DNA of 64,000 nt from Chitinophaga fulva. Its GTDB lineage: Bacteria; Bacteroidota; Bacteroidia; Chitinophagales; Chitinophagaceae. The position numbers were made by a program, and so were the translations under genes. Under the pieces are notes generated by a model. It did no database searches and had not been told where the DNA came from. It worked only from the letters and a program-made list of their open reading frames with translations. The stretch covers positions 596,386 to 660,385 of the forward strand of contig NZ_JABBGC010000004.1 in NCBI RefSeq assembly GCF_012927205.1, read 5' to 3'. Shown here one piece after another: positions 51,824-60,700 of the stretch (within the stretch, counting starts at the first letter, position 1; the number at the start of each line of letters is the position of its first letter).

Positions 51824-53524
51824 ATGAAAAATGTAAATAAATGGGGATTGGGCGTAGCAGTAGCAGGTATGATGCTGACCGCCTGTACCAAAAACTTTGA
51901 AGACATCAACAAAAATCCGCAGGTAAGCCAGGACGTTCCACCGGAAATGTTGATCACCCAGTCTGAAAAAGGTATTGTGGACCGCGATTTTGATTGGTTC
52001 TATGACGCTTATACTTATCAGCTGCAGTGGATGCAGTTTGGTGTAGCAGCTCCCGGATCTTCTCCCACCGGCCTTTTCAGCCCAACCAATACCAACGACT
52101 TTTATAACGCCTTCTATAAAGGCATTGGTCGTAACCTGGTGGAAATGGAAGCGGTAGTGGCAAAGAAAGCAGAGGCAGAACGCGGACAGTACGGTAACGT
52201 ACTGGCGATCGCTAAAATTCTGAAGGTGTACAGCGCCTGGAGAGCCTCTGATGCTAATGGTAGCATGCCTTATACCAATGCATTCCAGTCCCGCTCTGAT
52301 GCTAACTTTACACCTACCTACGATACACAGGAGAAAATGTTCCCTATCTGGGAGACAGAGCTGAAAGCGGCTATTACTACCCTGCAGAGCGGCCTCACCG
52401 GGCAAGCTTCTCCGGGTAACGCTGAAATCTTCTACTCCGGCGACATCAACAAATGGGTGAAAGCAGCTAACGTACTCCGTATCAAGCTGGCGATGCGTCA
52501 ACTGAAAAGAACACCGGATAAAGCTACCGCTATCATTACAGACGCTATGGCCGTTAAAAATGGCCTGTTTGAAAGTAATGCAGAGGAATGGAAGTTCATC
52601 TCCGCTGATCAGAGCTTCGCCCGCGCTGGTAACTGGGCAATGGACAACAATCCCTTGTCTGCCAGCAAAAACATGTTGGACTACATGTACGACAATAGTG
52701 ATCCCCGCCTGGGCATCTTCTATGAGAAAAACAGCTATACCAAAGAACTGGTGGACAGTCTCGTAAAAGGTGGCGTTTTCCCATCTATGCAATATAACGA
52801 ACGCCGTTATTTCGGTCTGCCTGCCAGCCCGGACAGAAGAAGTGTAAAAGCGGATACTGTGATCTTTAACGTAAAACGTTATAAGATGACCTTCAATGGG
52901 AAGGACGTTACCCGGACGCTGGATACCGTGTCTGCTGTACAACGCCGCCTGTTCGACCTGGATGCTGAAAACGGTAACAATAACGGTGCCCGCTATACGC
53001 AGCCAATCCTGAGCTATGCAGAACAATGTTTCATGCTGGCCGAACTGGCTGTGAGAGGTATCATCTCCGGTACTGCCGCCACTTACTATAACAATGGTGT
53101 GGAAGCTTCCATCAAAGCATACGATGACATGGGCCGCGAAGCTAAAATCCGCGACTATGCACCGCTGGATGCTGCTGCGATAACGAAATACCTGGCGAAC
53201 GACGCGATCGCTCTTACTGGCTCTACCGACGTGCAACTGGAAAAAATCAATATCCAGAACTTCCTGAACCTCTTCAAATCCCCCTGGGAAGCATGGGGAG
53301 CCTGGAAAAGAAGCGGTATCCCGAAAGTGGGTGGTATTCTGCCATTTGAACCAATGCAGGTGGCTGGCCAAACTGTCGTGATCCCTCGTCGCTGGGCCCT
53401 GCCACAACCAACCATCGCTAACCAGGCCAACTGGAGGAATGCGATCACCGAAATGCAGCAAACCGGTGAATATGGCAATGCCGACAACGATTTCACTGGC
53501 CGTGTTTGGTGGGATAAAAAATAA
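51824..53524 (+). CDS. SusD/RagB-family lipoprotein, pair 4
   Basis: 566 residues with lipobox Cys21 (MMLTAC) and the SusD-like start KNFEDINKNPQ. Helical body with AKILKVYSAWRASDANGSMPYT, SYAEQCFMLAELAVRG and EAWGAWKRSGIPKVGG near the C-terminus. It is partner of the SusC at 48549. The unit ends with the hairpin at 53568. As with the other pairs, no enzyme gene is attached. Confidence 0.9.
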   Translation: MKNVNKWGLGVAVAGMMLTACTKNFEDINKNPQVSQDVPPEMLITQSEKGIVDRDFDWFYDAYTYQLQWMQFGVAAPGSSPTGLFSPTNTNDFYNAFYKGIGRNLVEMEAVVAKKAEAERGQYGNVLAIAKILKVYSAWRASDANGSMPYTNAFQSRSDANFTPTYDTQEKMFPIWETELKAAITTLQSGLTGQASPGNAEIFYSGDINKWVKAANVLRIKLAMRQLKRTPDKATAIITDAMAVKNGLFESNAEEWKFISADQSFARAGNWAMDNNPLSASKNMLDYMYDNSDPRLGIFYEKNSYTKELVDSLVKGGVFPSMQYNERRYFGLPASPDRRSVKADTVIFNVKRYKMTFNGKDVTRTLDTVSAVQRRLFDLDAENGNNNGARYTQPILSYAEQCFMLAELAVRGIISGTAATYYNNGVEASIKAYDDMGREAKIRDYAPLDAAAITKYLANDAIALTGSTDVQLEKINIQNFLNLFKSPWEAWGAWKRSGIPKVGGILPFEPMQVAGQTVVIPRRWALPQPTIANQANWRNAITEMQQTGEYGNADNDFTGRVWWDKK

Positions 53525-53567
53525 TTTTATAACCAGTAACCATATATAGCAACCTTTGCTAAATAAA

Positions 53568-53603
53568 AAGAGAGGCCGTTTCCTGCTGGGGACGGCCTCT
53601 CTT
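53568..53603 (+). terminator. Terminator-like hairpin after SusCD unit 4
   Basis: AAGAGAGGCCGT (53568-53579) and ACGGCCTCTCTT (53592-53603) form a perfect 12-bp stem with a 12-nt loop. The T-run directly after is poor, with a better one (TTTTTT) about 15 bp later. It is most likely a transcription terminator about 45 bp after the SusD stop. Confidence 0.7.
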
Positions 53604-53764
53604 GCTATTCAGGTTTTTTCTCATTTTGCCTTTATGGAAGTATAATTTTACGAAAAGAAAACCCATATTCAGGCAGCCGGAAAGCTCGAAATAATGATTA
53701 TTTAACCAGCTGTTGTAGCTAATTTTCAACTATTGAGCCAAATTGGCACAAACTTCGTACATAG

Positions 53765-53780
53765 GTTAACGTTAACTTTG
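53765..53780 (+). promoter_or_regulatory. Palindrome overlapping a -7-like element before the sensor kinase
   Basis: GTTAACGTTAAC (53765-53776) is a perfect palindrome centred on CG, and TAACTTTG (53773-53780) matches the -7 consensus TAnnTTTG and overlaps its right half. The only TTG-like -33 candidate (53743) is spaced too widely, so the promoter call is tentative. A protein bound to the palindrome could block the promoter of the histidine kinase gene. Confidence 0.35.
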
Positions 53781-53797
53781 TTTTATCTCTTTTACCT

Positions 53798-56700
53798 ATG
53801 TGCACGCGTCGGAAACCCTGTCTCGTTATGTTACTCACGCTGTCTGCGATCGCCAATGTCTGTCTGGCAGCGACAGATACGCTTCCTTCAGCCTGCCATA
53901 TTCAACATTTTGATAATACAAATGGGTTGCCTCAGAACACTGTTATGGCCATCGCCCCTGATCCCTGTGGCTTTATATGGCTCAGTACACAAGATGGGCT
54001 GGTCCGCTTTGATGGCCTGCGGTTTATGACCTTTGGCATGAATAGCCTCCCAGTTGCTTCTAACCGTTTCCTGGCTTTTTACAGCAATCCTCAGGGTGGG
54101 CTGTCGGTATATAATGAATGTAAGGAACATATACGCATTGTTGATGGCTGGCCTCACCGTGATACGGTGGCAGCCAATTATCCCGGCAGTTATCTGCAAT
54201 GGCATGCCAACAATGACAGACTGGATTCCGGAACAATAGGCCTCCTGGGACTTCCGGAGAAAATACAGGTGATGGGAGGGGTCATCAAAAGACTGGTATT
54301 GTACGACAATATTAAAGGTGTTTATAACATTGTCCAGGGGAAGGTGGGTTTTTATGAGAAAGGCGTACTCCGTTATGAAGTGCCTTTTCATCACGGGAAA
54401 AAATGCAACTTTTTTTTATTATACAACCGGTTGTACTATTTACATGATAATGGTACCTATTCTGCCTTAACTTCAAAAATCCATACCGGTTTCCTGGAAG
54501 GGGATATCCGCGCTGATCCGGCATTTCCCGGAGGTATGCATAACAGTACCTTCTTCTGGAATGTATATACTGCTGACCAGGCGATACTGTATTTCAACCA
54601 GTCATTCTACCTGGTGAAAGCCACCAGCCAGGGCCGGCTCACCACTACCCGCATCATTTCCGGCTTTAATACCGCTGATCTGGGCATCCAAATTGCCTGG
54701 TACAACGAACAACAGGGAAAGCTTTACCTGGGCAGTAATACTAAAGGGCTGTTTATCCTTTCCAAACAACGTTTTTACGCGCTGAAAACTTTGACTGGTG
54801 GTGATTCCTATTATGGCCAGACGGCTTATACAAAAGATAAAATACTGACGGCGCAGGGAGATATGATCAGCACACATGGGGAAGTTCACAGCATACCCGC
54901 CATCAGACAGCGGATGTCCTCAGACTGGTATAGCGTGTTCACCGATAGCCTGCATCACATCTGGCTAAAATGGGGCCCCTGGGTATACAAACATGATGGT
55001 AAGTCTTTTCAACTGCTCAACAGATGGCGCTTTCCTGCCAAAATAAGTATAATCTACGATGGAGGAGATGGGAAAATGTGGATCGGCTTAAGAGGAAAAG
55101 GGATCGCTATCATGGACCTATACCGGAAGAATGCACAGCCGGAGTTGTTTCTGCCATTGAAAGAGGATGTGAGCTACTTCGCCCGCTATCATAATACGAT
55201 GTTCATGAGTACCAACAAAGGCTTCTACCGTATTGACATTCCCTCACGGCGCATTGATACCATTGCGGCGCTGCGGGATATGTATGTACGCAGCCTGTAT
55301 GTTTCAGGGCCTGAAGAGGTATGGATCACCACTTATGGCAAAGGGTTCTTTCACTATTATAAAGGCCAGGTGACAACCTTTCCGCTGGATGCCAACAAAG
55401 CACTCGCCACCGCCCATTGTATCATCCCCGACAATAAAGGTTTCTTCTGGATCACTACCAACAACGGTCTGTTCCAGGTAAGTCGGGCTGATCTCAAAGC
55501 GTATATAGCTGATACGACCAATACCCTGTATTATCATTACTATGATAAAAAAGAAGGTTTTCTGACCAATGAATTTAATGGCGGATGTCAACCCTGTGCT
55601 GTAAAACTCGACAACGGCATCGTTTCACTGCCTTCGCTCAATGGGCTGGTGTTGTTTAACCCGGATAACACCCATCCTCTGTTGCCCAACAATGATCTTT
55701 TTATTGACAAAATTGTGGCAGATAAGCAGGAAATGCCTGTCACCGCGCATCTGGACCTGCCTCGCAAACTTAGTCAGCTCAATATTACCGTCGGTTCCCC
55801 TTATATGGGTGACCAGAGAAATCTTCAGATGAGTTATACACTGGAAGAAAGCGGGCATCAGTCCATCTGGCTGCCGGTTCCGGAAGATGGCATCATCTCC
55901 TTGTCTATGCTCTCACACGGTGACTATACGCTGTTGATACGCAAACAAAACGGTTTCGGAAAAGATAATTACCAGGAAAAAAGAATCACTTTCAGTATTG
56001 CGGCCGCATGGTATCAAACCTCCTGGTTTATGTTGTGTGTGTTGGGATGTTTTGCCGGTGGCTGTTTCCTGCTGATGCGGCTGCGTATGCGTTACATCAG
56101 AAAACGTAACACACAGCTGGAAGCCGCGGTGGCCCTCAAAACCCGGGAACTGCAACAACGTACTGATATACAAGAAAGGATTATCCGCTCTGTCAGTCAT
56201 GATATTCAAACACCCCTCAAATACCAGGAGTTCCTATCGAAAAAACTCTATGAAGGACTGGTTACAGAAAATAATCCTACCCTCACAGACGTGGCCAGGG
56301 TAATGCATGAACATACCTATCGTCTGCATCACATGACAGAAAATCTCCTGAATTATCTGAAAGTGCAGGTGGAAGAACAGCCTTTCCGTACAGAAAGATT
56401 TCCCCTGAAAGAAATGGTGGATGAGATTCTGCTGATTTTTAAAGATATCGCACGCGAGAAGGGAACCGCTATTGAGAATTATATTCCGGCAGAGCTGGAA
56501 TGGGTTGGCAACAGCCAGTTGTTGTCTGTTGTGCTGCACAATCTGATAGACAATGCAGTGAAGGTAACCCGCAACGGCACTATTATGATTGCCGCCCGGT
56601 CACAACATGGCAGGGCCGCTATCTTCATAAAGGACACTGGCCCCGGCATGAAACGGGAACTGGTAGAGTGGTTGAATACAGGAGAATCTCCGATACCATT

Positions 56701-56821
56701 AAGGAACGGCATCGGGTTGATGATCGTCAGGGAACTGATCACCCTTCTTCAACTGGATTTGTTTGTTTCATCTTTACAAGATGAAGGTTGCTGTTTTTGT
56801 GTACAGGAGCGGCCATCTTGA
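53798..56821 (+). CDS. Beta-propeller two-component sensor histidine kinase
   Basis: 1007 residues. Signal peptide to about residue 25, then a large periplasmic region of two-component regulator propeller repeats (GLPQNTVMAIAPDPCGFIWLSTQDGLVRFDG at the start, later ITTNNGLFQVS) and a Y_Y_Y-like domain. One membrane helix follows (about residues 741-762), then a coiled coil and the kinase core: phospho-acceptor His801 in RSVSHDIQTPL, N-box NLIDNAVK, G1 DTGPGM and G2 NGIGLMIV. There is no receiver or AraC domain, so it is a classical kinase rather than a hybrid HTCS. Its partner is probably the regulator at 56739, encoded on the opposite strand and sharing 83 bp of coding end. Confidence 0.88.
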   Translation: MCTRRKPCLVMLLTLSAIANVCLAATDTLPSACHIQHFDNTNGLPQNTVMAIAPDPCGFIWLSTQDGLVRFDGLRFMTFGMNSLPVASNRFLAFYSNPQGGLSVYNECKEHIRIVDGWPHRDTVAANYPGSYLQWHANNDRLDSGTIGLLGLPEKIQVMGGVIKRLVLYDNIKGVYNIVQGKVGFYEKGVLRYEVPFHHGKKCNFFLLYNRLYYLHDNGTYSALTSKIHTGFLEGDIRADPAFPGGMHNSTFFWNVYTADQAILYFNQSFYLVKATSQGRLTTTRIISGFNTADLGIQIAWYNEQQGKLYLGSNTKGLFILSKQRFYALKTLTGGDSYYGQTAYTKDKILTAQGDMISTHGEVHSIPAIRQRMSSDWYSVFTDSLHHIWLKWGPWVYKHDGKSFQLLNRWRFPAKISIIYDGGDGKMWIGLRGKGIAIMDLYRKNAQPELFLPLKEDVSYFARYHNTMFMSTNKGFYRIDIPSRRIDTIAALRDMYVRSLYVSGPEEVWITTYGKGFFHYYKGQVTTFPLDANKALATAHCIIPDNKGFFWITTNNGLFQVSRADLKAYIADTTNTLYYHYYDKKEGFLTNEFNGGCQPCAVKLDNGIVSLPSLNGLVLFNPDNTHPLLPNNDLFIDKIVADKQEMPVTAHLDLPRKLSQLNITVGSPYMGDQRNLQMSYTLEESGHQSIWLPVPEDGIISLSMLSHGDYTLLIRKQNGFGKDNYQEKRITFSIAAAWYQTSWFMLCVLGCFAGGCFLLMRLRMRYIRKRNTQLEAAVALKTRELQQRTDIQERIIRSVSHDIQTPLKYQEFLSKKLYEGLVTENNPTLTDVARVMHEHTYRLHHMTENLLNYLKVQVEEQPFRTERFPLKEMVDEILLIFKDIAREKGTAIENYIPAELEWVGNSQLLSVVLHNLIDNAVKVTRNGTIMIAARSQHGRAAIFIKDTGPGMKRELVEWLNTGESPIPLRNGIGLMIVRELITLLQLDLFVSSLQDEGCCFCVQERPS

Positions 56822-57434
56822 TTTTTTCAGCCAGCTCAATCACATTGGATACCTTCATCTTTTCAAAGATCCGGGTTTTGTAGGTGCTGATGGTAGAGTC
56901 GTGGATGCTGAGCGCCAGCTTGATTTCCTTGGCACCGGCCCCTTTGATCAACAGGTTCATGACCTCTGTTTCCCGTTGGGACAAAGTTGCCGGTTCGCCG
57001 GTCAGTATGTTTTTGGGCTTCAGGAGTTCATTCACCAGCTTATCCTGTATGGCTTCGCTGATATATTTTTTGCCCCGGAATATTTTCTGGATGGCGGACT
57101 TAAACTCCTCCGGAGGAGCGGACTTTGAGAGATACCCGTCTGCACCGGCTTTTAAATATTCCGGCGCATACACCGCTTCATTGTAACTGGAAAAAATCAG
57201 AATGGCGGACTGCGGTTGTCTGAGTTTTACGGCTGGTACCATCAGGATGGTATCACCGCCGGGGATATGGATATCCAGCAATAGTAGATCAAAAAATTGC
57301 TTTTCCAGCTTTTTAATGGCATCATCAAAAGTTTCTGCTTCTTCAATTTCAGCGTGCGGATAGAGCTCTTTGATCATGAGGATAGCGCCCATTCTGACTA
57401 CACTGTGGTCTTCAGCTATAAGGAACGATGGCAT
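56739..57434 (-). CDS. NarL/FixJ-family response regulator
   Basis: 231 residues. Receiver domain with Asp54 (LLLLDIHIPGG), acidic pair E8-D9, Ser82 and Lys104 (SKSA) all present. The LuxR-type HTH is at about 155-205 (LSQRETEVMNLLIKGAGAKEIKLALSIHDSTISTYKTRIFEKM). The last about 25 residues (VHKNSNLHLVKMKQTNPVEEG) lie beyond the usual end of the family and are encoded antisense to the kinase C-terminus. It is probably phosphorylated by the kinase at 53798. It is divergent from the giant secreted protein and is a candidate regulator of that gene. Confidence 0.88.
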   Translation of the reverse strand: MPSFLIAEDHSVVRMGAILMIKELYPHAEIEEAETFDDAIKKLEKQFFDLLLLDIHIPGGDTILMVPAVKLRQPQSAILIFSSYNEAVYAPEYLKAGADGYLSKSAPPEEFKSAIQKIFRGKKYISEAIQDKLVNELLKPKNILTGEPATLSQRETEVMNLLIKGAGAKEIKLALSIHDSTISTYKTRIFEKMKVSNVIELAEKIKMAAPVHKNSNLHLVKMKQTNPVEEG

Positions 57435-57728
57435 GGTATATAGGTATAGTTACGGCAAAAGTCTCCTTCTTTTCTGATACTTTCTGTAGTAATATTTCTA
57501 CAAAATAGTAATATTCCGATATCGATTTTAGAAATTTTGTTACAGCCCCCCCCGACCAACACTGCTAATTTTGATTGGCGTTATTGCTTTCAACCATTTC
57601 CTGTAAAAAGAATGTTCTGTCATGTGGAGAGTCTATGAAAATACCTGACTTCTGTTGAATGCTGTTGATACCGGACGTTTACCGCCTTCCGTCATGAGGC
57701 TCATAGGAAATGCAAAACCAATCCCCCG
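57435..57728. promoter_or_regulatory. Divergent intergenic region with C8 tract
   Basis: 294 bp separating the regulator gene (minus) from the giant protein gene (plus). It contains TTTG (57536-57539), a run of eight C (57546-57553) and TAATTTTG (57566-57573) matching the -7 consensus. The spacing between the two promoter elements is 26 bp, longer than the usual about 19-21. The remaining DNA shows no gene. Promoter activity is plausible but unproven. Confidence 0.45.
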
Positions 57729-60700
57729 ATGATAAAAAAACTTTTACTGTTATGTTTATTTGTACTGGCTGCGTTAATGTCGCAGGCACAGAGTACCTAC
57801 TATTGGGTAAAAGGCTCCGGCGGCTGGGAAGATATTAACCACTGGTCTTCTACCTCTGGCGGAACCCCTAATAAGGCTATCGTACCTGGTCCGGGGGATG
57901 ATGTTTATTTTGATGCCAACAGCGGTTTGGTAAATGGTACTATAGTAACCCTGCCGGCCGGCAGCCATGCTTATTGCCGGAACATGTCATGGGTGGGGGT
58001 TACAAGCAAAGCAACTTTCAGGAGTGTATCTAACGCCACCAGCTATACGCTTTATATTTCGGGAAGTGCCGAATTGGCGTCCAGTGTTGCCTATGGTATG
58101 ACGTCGATAATGTTTAATGGGCCAACTCCGGCAACCTTCAAGATAAACGGAGCCGCCCGTGTGAATGCGGCCGGATGGTACAACCCTTTCACGGTTGATA
58201 AGCCAGGAAGTTCCCTGAAGGTATTGGGGGATATTCCGGGTCCGTTTGCTGTCTATAATCTTTACCTGACCAATGGGAAACTCGACTTGTCCGGTGGCAT
58301 ACACACTTTTGGCAGCTTTACAAGCACCAACAATAATGTCAGGGAGGTAGATATTACCAATGCCACGATGATTATGTCCAATGTGTCGCCGCCAAGTACC
58401 TGGGATCTGCGGGGTACCAATTATACTCTTAATGCTACGGGCTCCTATATCCAGGCCACTAATTTCGGGTCGGATGCGGGTAATTACCCCAAGGTGGATA
58501 TTACAGGTGCGGGCAGTGCTATGGCCATTAATGGTACCACTCTCGGTACGCTGACGTTTACCAATACCAGCTCCGCGCCGGGCGCGGTGAGGATCGGAAT
58601 GAATAACATCATTGATCAGCTGGAGTTTAAAGGTCATGGTAATATCCGGGGTGGTGGTAACCAGATCGCACGGCTACTGATGGCACCAGGCAAACAGCTG
58701 CTCGTGTGGGGATCAAGTACGATTACAGCGCTGCTTCGAATGAACTCACAGGACTGTGCCGGTCTGAGCGAAATACTGGGTGCTGATGCCCTGGCAGCCT
58801 TCAATTTTGATGCTGGTGCAACAACGGATCTGCGCAATGTTTATGCAAAAGCTATGACCTTTGGCGGAAGCATTGTTTTGCCGGTATCTTTCCCAGGGCT
58901 TGATGGGGGCGGTAATACGGGGATGGACATACAACCCCTCAGCGGCGGAACGACCATGTATTGGGTAGGCGGCGCCGGCGACTGGAATGACCAGAACCAT
59001 TGGAGCGCTACCAGTGGCGGCACCGGCGGTTATTGTGTTCCGCTCTCCGCCGATAACGTAATATTTGATGCCAACAGTGGTTTTGCTCCGGCTAACAATA
59101 CAGTGAGCACAACGGCTAATACCTGGTGTCACAATATGACCTGGACCAACCTGTCCACACCAGTCACTTTTACTACCGGTGCGGGTTATGCGGCAGAAGT
59201 TTGGGGGGCCCTGAGCCTGGATCCCAATTTGACCACGACTGCAACCGTGACAATGAAAGGGGCGGAAAATGTTACCCTTACTACCCATGGCTTTTCCCAG
59301 GGAAGACTTATACTGACCATCACGAAACCTGTTGGTGCTGTCTCCCTCACAGATAATTTTACCAATCCTCAGGTATCGATCTTGTTGACCAGTGGTCAAT
59401 TCTATATGGCTGGCCGTACATTGGATATTTACGAATTTAAGAGTAACGGTAACAATGCACGAACAATTGATATTACCAATGCAACCATCACTACCAGGTA
59501 CAACTGGGAGCTGACTGGTACCGGACGTACCTGGGTCAACAATGCTGCAGGTTCTTTTATTACCAGTAATGATTATTTTTTGGCATCAGGTCTTACTTAT
59601 CCCAAAGTATATTGTACCAGTGATCTGGACCATTTCAACATCTCCGGTGGTACAATTGATGAACTGATATTTACGAACCCTAATCCTCTCTCCAAAGCAA
59701 ATATCAGCGCCAATAATATTATCGGTACCCTGGAGTTTAAAGGGGCAGGGGACATACGAGGGGGCGGTAACCAGATCGCACGGCTGTTGATGGCGCCATC
59801 CTCTATTAACAAGTTTGCAGGGAATAATACCATTAAAGAGCGGATACGACTGAATAGCGTTACCTGTTCCGGATTGGGAGAGATGAGGGGGCCTGGTACC
59901 TTAAATTTTTCTCCAGGTGTCACTTTTGATCTGGCCAATGTATATATACAAAACATGACTGCTACCGGTAGTGGTATACCCGTACCGGTAACAGGCGTAG
60001 ATGCTGACGGAAATACAGGATTCTCGATTACCGCCACAACCGGAGGTAATCGTTATTGGGTAGGTGGTAGTGGCGACTGGAATGATCCTTCGCATTGGTC
60101 TGCTTCCAGTGGAGGACCAGCTGGAGCTTGTGTGCCTACTGCCCTGGATAATGTATTTTTTGATGCCAACAGCTTTACCAATGGTAGCAGTACGGTAAGT
60201 GTTGCTACAGGAAACGCTTATTGCCGTAATATGGACTGGACCGGTGCAGGCTTTAACCCGGTGTTTAACCATACTACCAGTTTTGGTATGGAAATCTGGG
60301 GCAATCTGGTCATGAATCCGGCGGTGACAATGAATGCATCACCAGTCTTTAAAGGACCTTCCGATGCTACGATTACCACCAATGGCGGTGGTAGTGGGGT
60401 ATTGGTTTTATATATCGAGAAACCTGCTGCCAATACGGTACGTTTCCTCGATAATTTTATCAATCCCACGGGAGGATCCATTGCGCCAAAAAGCGGAATA
60501 GTGGACCTGACCGGCCTTACTATAAAGCTGGCCTCGATTTCTGATTATTTTGCAACAGGACCGACTAACATTAAGATTGCAAATGCCACTATTAATGTTG
60601 GGGAGTGGTATTATATCAAAAGTACCACCAGAACAGTGGATGCCAACGGATCTTCTATTACAGCGACCAATTTCTACACCAGTGGTTGCGTTTACAACAA

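Noticed and set aside
51797..53461. 554-residue minus-strand open frame over the SusD pair 4 gene
   Set aside because: It is antisense to an unambiguous SusD gene, has no motif and no ribosome-binding context.
53743..53759. Possible sigma-54 (-24/-12) site before the sensor kinase (TTGGCAC ... )
   Set aside because: The GG-N10-GC spacing fails: the second dinucleotide is GT. A similar TTGGCAC at 41318 also fails, so the match is by chance.
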